From Nodosilinea sp. FACHB-131 (lineage in GTDB: Bacteria; Cyanobacteriota; Cyanobacteriia; Phormidesmidales; Phormidesmidaceae), in NCBI RefSeq assembly GCF_014695395.1, contig NZ_JACJOF010000003.1, forward strand, positions 84,909-148,908: 64,000 nt of DNA, written 5' to 3'. The position numbers and the translations under genes are program-made. The notes under the pieces are model-generated. The model had not been told where the DNA came from. It saw nothing but the letters and a program-made list of their open reading frames with translations, and made no database searches. Below are positions 1 through 7,212 of this stretch, one piece after another. Position 1 is the first letter of the stretch. Every line of letters starts with the position of its first letter.

Positions 1-16
1 CCGATCGCGCGACGGC

Positions 17-706
17 TTGACCCGGCAGGCGATCGCGGATCTGAGCGCAAAGCTGACTGAAATGTTGGGAGTTGCAGCGCCAGAATTGCCGCCTGTGACA
101 CTGAGTAAATTTATCCAGGAGGGAACCACCGCCATGACTACCGATAACAAAGCCACCGAAGACAACAAGCCCAAGAACGAAGCTACCACGACCGAGCCGC
201 CCAAGGCTGAAACCGTAGACATTGCGGGGCTGATGAAGCGCATTGATGAGCTAGAGGCTAAGGCCAAGCAGCAGGAGAACCGTGCTGAGGAAGCCGAGCA
301 AGTAGTGGCACACCTCAAAGCCGAGGGCGAGTCGCTGAAGTTTGAGCGCAAGGTGAGCGATCGCGTCACCCGCCTTTACGCCAAAGCACAGAAGCTTTTG
401 AGCGTTGGCAAGATCAAGCCCGCTGCCTTTGCCGAATGGTTCCCTGAAACCGAATCGACCGCCGATGCCGTGGTGCGCTTTAGCCAAGCGATCCAGTCTG
501 AAGAAACCCAGGGCGATCCGCTCGACGAAATTGAAGCCGCGCTGAAATACGCCGACAAATATGCTGAGCCGGTTCGCTTTGGTAGCTTCATGGGCCAGCA
601 GGCGATCGGCGACAATCCCCTGCGCGATAAAGACGAAATTAGCGAGGCTGACCAGGCCAAAGTTAATGCCGTCGTGAAATCCGCCGCCGCTAAGCGCTAC
701 TACTAG
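17..706 (+). CDS. Phage head scaffold-like protein, possibly the C-terminal part of a protease-scaffold gene (5' end uncertain)
   Basis: The frame is open to the left edge of the window, so the annotated TTG at 17 need not be the true start. From residue 40 on (ATG at 134) the protein is very hydrophilic, with Lys/Glu-rich coiled-coil character at about residues 70-115. A more compact C-terminal region follows and the protein ends in a basic tail, SAAAKRYY. This composition, directly before a decoration protein and a major capsid gene, fits a capsid-assembly scaffold. In lambda-type phages the scaffold (Nu3) is the in-frame C-terminal part of the head protease (C). Here an internal ATG with a strong AGGAGG site would produce exactly such a nested product. 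The scaffold role is inferred from position and composition; no enzyme motif is visible. Confidence 0.55.
   Translation: MTRQAIADLSAKLTEMLGVAAPELPPVTLSKFIQEGTTAMTTDNKATEDNKPKNEATTTEPPKAETVDIAGLMKRIDELEAKAKQQENRAEEAEQVVAHLKAEGESLKFERKVSDRVTRLYAKAQKLLSVGKIKPAAFAEWFPETESTADAVVRFSQAIQSEETQGDPLDEIEAALKYADKYAEPVRFGSFMGQQAIGDNPLRDKDEISEADQAKVNAVVKSAAAKRYY
117..136 (+). promoter_or_regulatory. Internal ribosome binding site and in-frame ATG inside the scaffold reading frame
   Basis: AGGAGGG at 117-123 lies ten bases before an ATG at 134. That ATG is in frame with the longer reading frame (residue 40 of the version counted from 17). The sequence becomes strongly hydrophilic right after this point, which makes the ATG a credible independent start for the scaffold. 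Confidence 0.55.
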
Positions 707-765
707 ACCGAGCGATCGCCCTTTTCCCTGACCAATGAATGACTTTGCCGTAGGAGGCTGAAACT

Positions 766-1650
766 GTGGCCGTTAATTTGATTCAATCGACTGGCAGCTT
801 TGCCCAAGAGGATGTGATCGTGGCCTCCGACGCTGGGCTATTGTCGCGACGCGGGTTGACCGTAGACCCTGACAAGATCGCAGCCGATGCTGGCGGCAAA
901 AAGATTATTCGCCCTGGCACCATTCTCTACAAAATTGAAGGCGCGACAAAGCACCGCGTGGGTCTGCGGGCCAAGCTTGCGGCGGCGGTCACATCTGGCG
1001 CAACCACGGCGCTGAACTTGGGCGAGATTGGCATCTCTTACAAGACCAAAGCCGCTCAATACTTTGCACCCGGTGACGTGATCAAGGTGCTGCGACCTTA
1101 CGCCACCCTTACCCTCGCAGGCACTTGGGCCGCTGACGACGAGATCACCGTCACCGTGAACGGTCAATCAAAAGTCATCATTGCCGGGTCTACCACCCTC
1201 GCCACGATCGCAACCAATGTTGCCACCGCTATCAATGGCGATGGGGCACTGAGCACTGTTGTCGAGGCGATCGCAGCCGGTGCAGTAGTTAGTTTGTTCA
1301 GCCGCACCCTAGAAGCTTTCGAGGTCTTAGCGACCGATGACGGCGCGGGCACGGTTACGGCATCGGCGGTCACACCTGGCGGGGCAACCGTCGGCACGAT
1401 CGACGCAAACGGGGTGAATGCTACTACTGGCCTCGTCACTCTGGCCGCAGCAGCTGCGGTGAGTCTGCCTATCGGCGCTCCTGTTGGTGTCGCTGAGGGC
1501 AAGCCCTGGGGGCTGATTCTTGAAGCTCATGACGCTGGCAAGTTCGACAACGATATTGCCGGGTTCACAGGCGCTGCGGTCTACGGCGATCGGCTTCCCT
1601 ATTGGGATAGCGATATCGCTAAGTCCTTAGGCCAAATTTATTTCGTTTAG
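766..1650 (+). CDS. Phage head decoration-like protein with an inserted Ig-like domain
   Basis: The gene starts at a GTG preceded by AGGAGG (752-757) and lies between the scaffold and the major capsid gene, where gpD-type head decoration proteins sit. The N-terminal half (residues 1-105) is a Gly/Ala-rich beta-type domain. Residues about 110-205 form a Thr/Val/Ala-rich segment (TLTLAGT, ITVTVNG, TLATIATNVATAING). It resembles the accessory Ig-like domains often inserted into phage capsid and tail proteins. The C-terminus returns to a decoration-like segment (KPWGLILE, AVYGDRLPYWDS). It probably binds the outer capsid surface and stabilises DNA-filled heads. The function comes from position and composition. 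Confidence 0.55.
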   Translation: MAVNLIQSTGSFAQEDVIVASDAGLLSRRGLTVDPDKIAADAGGKKIIRPGTILYKIEGATKHRVGLRAKLAAAVTSGATTALNLGEIGISYKTKAAQYFAPGDVIKVLRPYATLTLAGTWAADDEITVTVNGQSKVIIAGSTTLATIATNVATAINGDGALSTVVEAIAAGAVVSLFSRTLEAFEVLATDDGAGTVTASAVTPGGATVGTIDANGVNATTGLVTLAAAAAVSLPIGAPVGVAEGKPWGLILEAHDAGKFDNDIAGFTGAAVYGDRLPYWDSDIAKSLGQIYFV

Positions 1651-1694
1651 GGCCTCCTTTCGGCCACGTTCTCTACTTTTGATTGGAGGCTTTG

Positions 1695-2825
1695 ATGGTT
1701 TCTTCGTTTGTCGATTTTTATACTCGAAACACTCGCCTTGTGGGTGCTGCGGTCAATAATACCGATCGCGAACTCATGGAGAGTACCGCGCCCCTAGATG
1801 CCTTGTTCCCTATCACTTCATACCAGAGCACCGAATTGCTGCTGCTGAAAATGCAGGGCAATATCACGGTGGCTTCAATCGTAGCTCCAGACCAGGAATT
1901 GCCTAACGATGACGGCAATTTCACCCTAACCGAAGAGCTGTTGGGTCGTACTTTGATCGGTAAACAGCATGTGTTTCTAGACAAGGAATACGAAGGCCTC
2001 GAGAAGATGCGGGTTTACTTGGCAGCCGGCGGGGCGCAGGGCGCGGCGGTTGTTACGGCATATGAGAAATATCTCTATGGCCTTGCAGCAGACATGCCCG
2101 CTGCGATCAATGCCAAGCATCTGATCCTGCTGATGCAGGTGATGACCACGGGCCGTTGTGAGTACACAGACCCGCTGACTGAACTGCGGGTAGAAATGAC
2201 TTACCAGGATCGCGTCGCTGACTTGTTTCCTGCGGCACTCACCGGCACTGCTCGATGGAGCCAGCCCACCACGGCTACGGGGTTGACCGATCTAGACAAC
2301 CTCAGCGAAGAGTGGCGCGACATTCACGGTTCAAAGCCGACATGGATGCTGGCCCACTACGACGACCTCCGCAATTTGGCCAACCAGGCTTTTACTAAGC
2401 AAGCCTTGGGCGCAATGAGTGGCACGCAGTCAGACCAAAACAACTCTCTGTACCTCGCCGTTTCGTACGATCGCAATTCACTGGAGCTTGCCCCAGGGCC
2501 ATTGCTCGAACTGATCCAGGCGCGCACCGGGGTGTCTCGAGTGCTGATCGTTGACGCTAAATACGCCGAAACGACCAAAGCTGGGATCAAGCGGACCGAG
2601 TATTACCTACCTGAGCACTATATCTGCTTTGGCGATGAGATGGGCATGTACGAGCGCGCACGCGTGCCGTTTAAGGAAAACAACTTTGCCCCTGGCATCT
2701 ACGTTGCGACCAAGCAGCTAGACGACGCGCCCCTGCGTGAGCGCCTTGCCGGGATGTCGGCGGGTGTGCCCTTTGTCCGCGATGGTCGTTACTTGAGCGC
2801 TCAGAAGATCGATGGTGACGCCTAA
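1695..2825 (+). CDS. Phage major capsid protein (lambda gpE superfamily)
   Basis: The start is the ATG at 1695, because GGAGG at 1685-1689 has ideal spacing; the upstream TTG in the same frame has none. The 376-residue product has the order expected for gpE-type capsid proteins: an N-terminal segment (FPITSYQSTELLLLKMQGNI), a long middle helix-rich part, and a WRDIHGSKPTWMLAHYDDLRNL stretch. That stretch matches the conserved part where these proteins ask whether the capsid residue range folds as HK97-like. A C-terminal region (YICFGDEMGMYERARV) follows. About 376 residues is usual for the family. It should form the icosahedral shell with the neighbouring scaffold and decoration proteins. Confidence 0.75.
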   Translation: MVSSFVDFYTRNTRLVGAAVNNTDRELMESTAPLDALFPITSYQSTELLLLKMQGNITVASIVAPDQELPNDDGNFTLTEELLGRTLIGKQHVFLDKEYEGLEKMRVYLAAGGAQGAAVVTAYEKYLYGLAADMPAAINAKHLILLMQVMTTGRCEYTDPLTELRVEMTYQDRVADLFPAALTGTARWSQPTTATGLTDLDNLSEEWRDIHGSKPTWMLAHYDDLRNLANQAFTKQALGAMSGTQSDQNNSLYLAVSYDRNSLELAPGPLLELIQARTGVSRVLIVDAKYAETTKAGIKRTEYYLPEHYICFGDEMGMYERARVPFKENNFAPGIYVATKQLDDAPLRERLAGMSAGVPFVRDGRYLSAQKIDGDA

Positions 2826-3066
2826 ACTCCCAGACCCAGTTGATTACGAGGTGACGGCAGCGGGTGTGGGTCGCCCAATACTGGGCAGCCGCTACCGTGA
2901 AGTGGGAACCGCGATCCGGGGCAACCCTGCGCTATATGGCCCCTACGTCACCTCGGGGCATCTGGCAATCAAGACGGCACTCGTAGAGTCAGTGGCACCA
3001 AAACCAACACGGCAGAGGCGCATAAGTGAAGTACACGACGATCGACGAACTGAACCGACGCCTTGA
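2812..3066 (+). CDS. Hypothetical phage head-region protein
   Basis: This 84-residue frame starts at an ATG inside the last codons of the capsid gene (14-base overlap) and overlaps the next gene by 41 bases. The product is proline- and arginine-rich at both ends (start MVTPKLPDPVDYEV, end RRTEPTP) and has no recognisable domain. The overlaps and position suggest a small head-completion or assembly factor, but I cannot assign a family. The last 14 codons lie in the overlap with the adaptor gene, so the exact end may not matter functionally. Confidence 0.45.
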   Translation: MVTPKLPDPVDYEVTAAGVGRPILGSRYREVGTAIRGNPALYGPYVTSGHLAIKTALVESVAPKPTRQRRISEVHDDRRTEPTP

Positions 3067-3472
3067 CGGTCGCCTGAAGATTGGCGGCAACGTCAGCAGC
3101 TTGGGCGAGACCACGATCACCGGCGATCTGGTGATCCAGGTCGTCGAGCAGGTCGAGGACTTGATCGACGGACTGCTGCGCCGACGATATCAACTGCCAC
3201 TCGCGGGCACCCACCCATTTCTCGCGGGCATTGTCGAAAAGGGTTGTGCCTGTCAGTTGTTGGCCCAGTATTTCGTGGGGCAATCGCCGTCTGAATCACC
3301 GACAGGTGATGGAGCCGTGTGCGCTGATTACCGCCGCGATCTGAAGTTGCTAGAGATGATCGCGCTGGATGGCGAGCTGCTGGCAGACCCGACTGCGAAT
3401 CAGAAGGGCTTGGAGTGGGGCAGCATCCAGTCGGGGCCAAGGAACGATCCGACGCAAACGGTGGTGTGGTAG
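3026..3472 (+). CDS. Head-tail adaptor-like protein (gp36/DUF1320-like)
   Basis: The start is a GTG at 3026. The 148-residue product begins with YTTIDELNRRL and has a helix-rich core (IQVVEQVEDLIDGLLRRRYQLPL) followed by HPFLAGIVEKGCACQLLAQYF. Then come a variable loop and a long helix (ADYRRDLKLLEMIALDGELL). An initial ID-L segment, helices with the DG.LRRRY.LPL pattern and a late DLK.L..I..G.. helix are typical of phage gp36/DUF1320 head-completion proteins, which form the ring below the portal. Its position after the capsid gene agrees. Confidence 0.6.
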   Translation: MKYTTIDELNRRLDGRLKIGGNVSSLGETTITGDLVIQVVEQVEDLIDGLLRRRYQLPLAGTHPFLAGIVEKGCACQLLAQYFVGQSPSESPTGDGAVCADYRRDLKLLEMIALDGELLADPTANQKGLEWGSIQSGPRNDPTQTVVW

Positions 3473-3475
3473 GCG

Positions 3476-3601
3476 ATGACTCGACGTGAGGCGCTGTTTT
3501 TTGTGGGTGTTGCGATCGCCTATTCAATTTTTGAACTGAGGCGCATTGCTTTGGCGAAGCAGAAAAGGTCTGGCAGTGGTCGGAGGCAGATGCGCCCATG
3601 A
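3476..3601 (+). CDS. Small single-span membrane peptide (41 aa)
   Basis: An ATG three bases after the adaptor stop opens a 41-residue frame. It has a hydrophobic segment (ALFFVGVAIAYSIFEL, about residues 6-21) followed by a very basic tail. Its stop codon overlaps the next ATG (ATGA). The tight linkage on both sides argues for translation. Its role is unknown; a small membrane peptide among head genes could be lysis-related or host-interacting. Confidence 0.4.
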   Translation: MTRREALFFVGVAIAYSIFELRRIALAKQKRSGSGRRQMRP

Positions 3602-3759
3602 GTTTTACCCCAGGGCCACAGAGCGAGGAAGAAAAGCGGCGGCTACAGCCCCTTGGCGGGTGGCGGTGGCGTCTAACTCGCGTGCTGCACTATCCCCGGT
3701 TTGTGGCGCAGAAAGTGCGATCGCGCTGGGTTGAGCTGAGGGACATCAGATGGCGGTAG
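3598..3759 (+). CDS. Small basic protein (53 aa), hypothetical
   Basis: The ATG at 3598 overlaps the previous stop (ATGA), and the frame ends inside the start region of the next gene (10-base overlap at 3750-3759). The product is rich in Arg, Trp and Gln (LGGWRWRLTRVLHY; RSRWVELRDIRWR), with no recognised domain. Coupled overlaps on both sides fit a translated phage operon. Its role is unknown. Confidence 0.4.
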   Translation: MSFTPGPQSEEEKRRLQPLGGWRWRLTRVLHYPRFVAQKVRSRWVELRDIRWR

Positions 3760-4637
3760 TTGTAGCTCGGCTCATCCCAGGCGTAACCATCGTCGGCGGC
3801 GGTTCCAGCTTTGCCCTCGATGGCCAAGTCACCCCCGCAGAGACAAGCGCCACGTTTACCCAAGCAGCCTTCACTGTCTATGGTGCGGCGTTCCTCAGCC
3901 CTAGCAGCACGCCGACGGGGGCAGCGGTTGAGGCGGGGACTGGGGCGGTGGCAGTGACATCGGGAAGTGCGATCGCCTCGATAGGTTTTACCGGGCTATC
4001 AGCGGGCACTACTTACGATTTCTACTTTGCAGGCAAAAATGCAGCGGGGCAATACACCGCTGTCACCAAGATTACCGCGACGACCAGCGGTAGCAGTGGA
4101 GTGCCGGGGATAATCCCAGTTGATAGCGCCGCGCTGCTGATTCAGTCTGACGCAATTACCTTTGTGTCAGGTGCGGCAACGTTCTTGGCTGACATTGCGG
4201 GATCACAATCAGTCGCCAACGATGTTGTTTTTGCCAGTAGAACTTCTCTAGATATTGGTTCCGCGATCGCAATTGCCGCATCTGATGCGATTAATTTTGC
4301 GCCCAGTTTTGTGGCTTTTGGGGTTAACTCGGCCACTGGATCGGCTTTAAGTGATGACCCATTCCTTGGATCTGGTGTCTTAGGCTTTTTGCCTGATTCT
4401 GCGGCGGCCTCTGCTCAATCTAGTGACCCATTCTTTACATCTGGAGGGGTTGCGTTACAGGTTGATTCGGCTGAATCAATCACATCTTCGATAGACCCAG
4501 CATTTGTCCCTGGGGCGATTGATTTCGTTGCTAATTCTGCCTTGGCTTCTACCTCGGCTGATGACATAGTGCTTGCCACTGTGGGAGATGGAAATGTTTG
4601 GGTAGCTCCAGTCATGGTTGCAACTCAAACTCTTTAA
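3750..4637 (+). CDS. Repeat-containing phage structural protein with fibronectin-III-like N-terminus
   Basis: The 295-residue product begins with about 115 residues resembling a fibronectin type III fold (GLSAGTTYDFYFAGKNAAGQYTA is the F-G strand signature). It ends with imperfect repeats of about 28-30 residues built on DSA/NSA, SxDP and FxxG elements (for example FLPDSAAASAQSSDPFFTSG, then VDSAESITSSIDPAFVPG). The composition is Ala/Ser-rich and almost free of Cys and Lys. Such beta-rich repeat proteins are typical of phage fibres or head ornaments. It follows the adaptor module without tail-tube genes between them. Exact role unknown. Confidence 0.5.
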   Translation: MAVVVARLIPGVTIVGGGSSFALDGQVTPAETSATFTQAAFTVYGAAFLSPSSTPTGAAVEAGTGAVAVTSGSAIASIGFTGLSAGTTYDFYFAGKNAAGQYTAVTKITATTSGSSGVPGIIPVDSAALLIQSDAITFVSGAATFLADIAGSQSVANDVVFASRTSLDIGSAIAIAASDAINFAPSFVAFGVNSATGSALSDDPFLGSGVLGFLPDSAAASAQSSDPFFTSGGVALQVDSAESITSSIDPAFVPGAIDFVANSALASTSADDIVLATVGDGNVWVAPVMVATQTL

Positions 4638-4655
4638 CTAATTCAAGGTGAAACA

Positions 4656-5075
4656 ATGGCAAGTAAAGTTTATCCAAAAGCTATAGAACTCCTGAATGCA
4701 GGAACTCTCAACTGGACAGCAGACACTATTAGAATTCTTCTAGTTAATGCGTCTGGAAGTTACAACAGAACCCACGGGTTTGTGAGTGCCGTTGTAGCCA
4801 ATGAACTATCAGGCGGCTCCTACGCTCGACAAACTTTAGGAACCAAAACAAGTGCTGATAATGGCACCGACAAATGGATTTTTGACGCCGCCGACGTTAC
4901 GTTTACAGCTGTTGCAGGAGGGCAAACCGCAGCCGCTGCCATTGTCTACAAGTTTATTACAAACGATGCAGCCAGCCCAGTATTGGCGTTCTTAGATGGA
5001 GTCGATGTCGTCGCTAATGGTGGCGACATTACGGTTCAGTTTGCGGCAACTGGTGTCTTTAATCTTGCGTACTAA
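4656..5075 (+). CDS. Conserved phage protein of unknown function (MASKVYPKA type)
   Basis: This 139-residue product begins MASKVYPKAIELLNAG. It continues with an IRILLVNASGSYNRTH motif and a beta-rich, Thr/Ala-rich body with no membrane segment. Proteins of this pattern are recurrent in tailed phages near fibre genes and are usually unannotated; I recognise the pattern but know no assigned function. It is followed after two bases by the repeat fibre gene, so both are probably translated from one message. A virion or fibre-attachment role is inferred from context. Confidence 0.45.
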   Translation: MASKVYPKAIELLNAGTLNWTADTIRILLVNASGSYNRTHGFVSAVVANELSGGSYARQTLGTKTSADNGTDKWIFDAADVTFTAVAGGQTAAAAIVYKFITNDAASPVLAFLDGVDVVANGGDITVQFAATGVFNLAY

Positions 5076-5077
5076 TT

Positions 5078-6268
5078 ATGACCACACGAATTAATAGTGC
5101 AACAGACGCCTATCGGTTAAACGAAGCCGACGTATTGGGCAATGGTAAGGACGATACTACATCGGCGAATGCGGGGCGATCGGTAATACTTGATGTAGAG
5201 GCAGGGTTAGCTTCTACTACGACTGCCACCGATGGAGATCTAAGAGTAGTTGACACTGTTGCGGAGGCGCTATCGGCTGACCCTACGGCTAACACGACAG
5301 GTAATGCCACGCTGAAGTATAGTCGCGCATTCCTGTTGCGGTGGCTAGTTAAGTTGATCCAGCCGCTAGCGGGGGCCGTTGCTGGGGGTAGGGTACAGGT
5401 TGATATTGTTAATGCCTCTACGCTTGCTGTTAGTGGGCCTTTGACAAACACAGAGCTAAGAGCCACGCCTGTTCCAGTCTCAGGCAATGTGACAGCGAAT
5501 ACCGGGCTGGCTCAACCCCTGACTGATACCCAGATACGGGCCACACCATTACCCATCAGCGGCACTGTCAGCACTGGCTTGTCTCAGCCCTTGACCGACG
5601 CTCAAGCCAGGGCCACGCCATTGCCTGTAAGCGGGACGGTGACGGCCAACACCGGGCTAAGCCAGCCTTTGACCGATACACAGCTCAGGGCGACTCCGTT
5701 GCCCGTCAGTGGCACTGTGAGCACGGGGTTAACCCAGCCATTGACTGATGCTCAACTCAGAGCGACACCGATCCCTGTCAGTGGCACGGTCAGTACAGGA
5801 CTAAATCAACCCCTTACAGACGCCCAGCTTAGGGCCACGCCGCTACCAGTGAGTGGCACCGTGAGCACTGGCCTAGCTCAACCGTTAACCGACGCACAGC
5901 TAAGAGCCGCCGCACTTACCGTTTTGGTCTCCAGCGCTGCCCCTGAAGGTCGCACGATCAACACGACGACAGCCAACCTCCAGGCCACCGACGCCGGGGC
6001 CATCATCTACTACGACAACGTCGCGGACGGGAACATCACCATCCCGATCGCAACAATTGCGGCCCGCGAGACCGTGCAGATTATGCAGATCAACACGGGC
6101 AAGGCCACGCTAGTAGCGGGCACTGGGGCAACCCTAAGAATCCCCACCCACCCCAACTCACCGACGACTAACTACGTGGCAAGGACTGAGGGCCGCTATG
6201 CCACGATTACAGTCTTTCACCGGGGCAGTGAGGAGTTTGTGGTGGGTGGTCGTTTAGGGGTCGTCTAA
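5078..6268 (+). CDS. Phage fibre protein with tandem LTDAQLRATPLPVSG repeats
   Basis: The 396-residue product has an N-terminal domain (residues 1-120). Residues about 125-285 then carry seven or so tandem units of 22-26 residues around QPLTDAQLRATPLPVSGTV. The C-terminal beta-rich domain (about 290-396; NTTTANLQATDAGAIIYYDN) resembles cell-surface-facing fibre tips. Repeats of this LTDxQLRAxPVPVSG kind are widespread in phage fibre and virion proteins, where copy number varies. The stop overlaps the next start by one base (6268). It is probably a fibre shaft joining the virion to the receptor-binding parts encoded downstream. Confidence 0.6.
   Translation: MTTRINSATDAYRLNEADVLGNGKDDTTSANAGRSVILDVEAGLASTTTATDGDLRVVDTVAEALSADPTANTTGNATLKYSRAFLLRWLVKLIQPLAGAVAGGRVQVDIVNASTLAVSGPLTNTELRATPVPVSGNVTANTGLAQPLTDTQIRATPLPISGTVSTGLSQPLTDAQARATPLPVSGTVTANTGLSQPLTDTQLRATPLPVSGTVSTGLTQPLTDAQLRATPIPVSGTVSTGLNQPLTDAQLRATPLPVSGTVSTGLAQPLTDAQLRAAALTVLVSSAAPEGRTINTTTANLQATDAGAIIYYDNVADGNITIPIATIAARETVQIMQINTGKATLVAGTGATLRIPTHPNSPTTNYVARTEGRYATITVFHRGSEEFVVGGRLGVV
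5448..5917 (+). repeat. Tandem coding repeats of 66-78 bases in the fibre gene
   Basis: About seven units encode the LTDxQxRAxPxPVSG motif. They come in two lengths: a short unit (GTVSTG) and a long one (GTVTANTG). Synonymous positions differ considerably between copies, so the units are old and kept by selection on protein sequence. The last unit decays to RAAALTVLV. Confidence 0.7.
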
Positions 6269-7212
6269 TGGCTAGAAACTCGTTCTTAGTACCAGCGATC
6301 GCCCATCGGCGGCTGATTCGACCTAAGGTGAATCTGGCACCTGAGGTCGTGAACATTGCCGCTGCAACCTACTTGCTGAGCGGGTCAGACTTGGGGAAAG
6401 TCCTCGATGTTTCGTCCACCTGCGCGATCACAATACCTAACTCAACCTTTAGCAGCCAAGACCAGATTCTGTTGCTGCAAAGTGGCACGGGCACGGTAAG
6501 TTTTACCGCTGAGTCTGGACTGACGTTGCTTACTTACCCTTTAGGCGGTTTAGCTCAGATCCCAGGCCGCTGGCAGTATGTTGTGCTGCGGTTCCTGAGC
6601 CCTACTTTGTGTGTGGTGACAAAGATTCTACCCACCTACACAATGACCATCCAAGACCAGGCTGCGGGGACAGGACTTATCCAGGGCAGAACCCCCGACA
6701 CGACCAGCGCTGGTACTACATGGACAAATGTAAACGCTGATGCCACGGTGTCAGCGTTCAACGGCTATTTTGGCGCAACCAATTCAGCGGCGGCAAACTC
6801 TTCCTTTTTCGCTGTCATCGCGTATCCAGAAGCCAAGGCGATCAAGATTACTCAGGGGATGCAATGGCGACTTACTTCAACTACCATCCCCATCGGAATA
6901 TTCTTTGACTATATCGACGCCAACAACTATAGAGAAGTTACTCAAACAAGAGACGGCACAGTCCAGCTGCGCACTATCGTTGCTGGTGCCGTAACCGTTG
7001 TGGCCACGGGCGCGGCTCCAAGTACTAACATCAACACCACCGTTACCGGAGTGCTAGAACTAAGTGCAAGTGGGGCTGTGTATCGATTTGGTGGAACAGC
7101 TTATATAACCTACACCGCAGAGAATTTTGCCAACATCAACAGGGTTGCTGGGTTTAGAACTCGGGCTGCTGTGGATAGAGTTTTGAACTGGCGATTGGAG
7201 ATCTTGAGATGA
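6268..7212 (+). CDS. Phage fibre/receptor-binding protein with a lectin-like C-terminal domain
   Basis: The start overlaps the preceding stop by one base. The first 130 residues resemble the C-terminal domain of the preceding fibre (AATYLLSGSDLGKVLDVSSTC; IPNSTFSSQDQILLLQSGTG), a beta-sheet domain common in fibres. From about residue 130 a concanavalin/LamG-like pattern follows, with alternating beta strands (FFDYIDANNYREVTQ, VTGVLELSASGAVYRFGG) of the type also seen at the start of the next gene. It probably contributes to carbohydrate binding on the host surface. The next start overlaps it by four bases. No enzyme motif is visible. Confidence 0.5.
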   Translation: MARNSFLVPAIAHRRLIRPKVNLAPEVVNIAAATYLLSGSDLGKVLDVSSTCAITIPNSTFSSQDQILLLQSGTGTVSFTAESGLTLLTYPLGGLAQIPGRWQYVVLRFLSPTLCVVTKILPTYTMTIQDQAAGTGLIQGRTPDTTSAGTTWTNVNADATVSAFNGYFGATNSAAANSSFFAVIAYPEAKAIKITQGMQWRLTSTTIPIGIFFDYIDANNYREVTQTRDGTVQLRTIVAGAVTVVATGAAPSTNINTTVTGVLELSASGAVYRFGGTAYITYTAENFANINRVAGFRTRAAVDRVLNWRLEILR

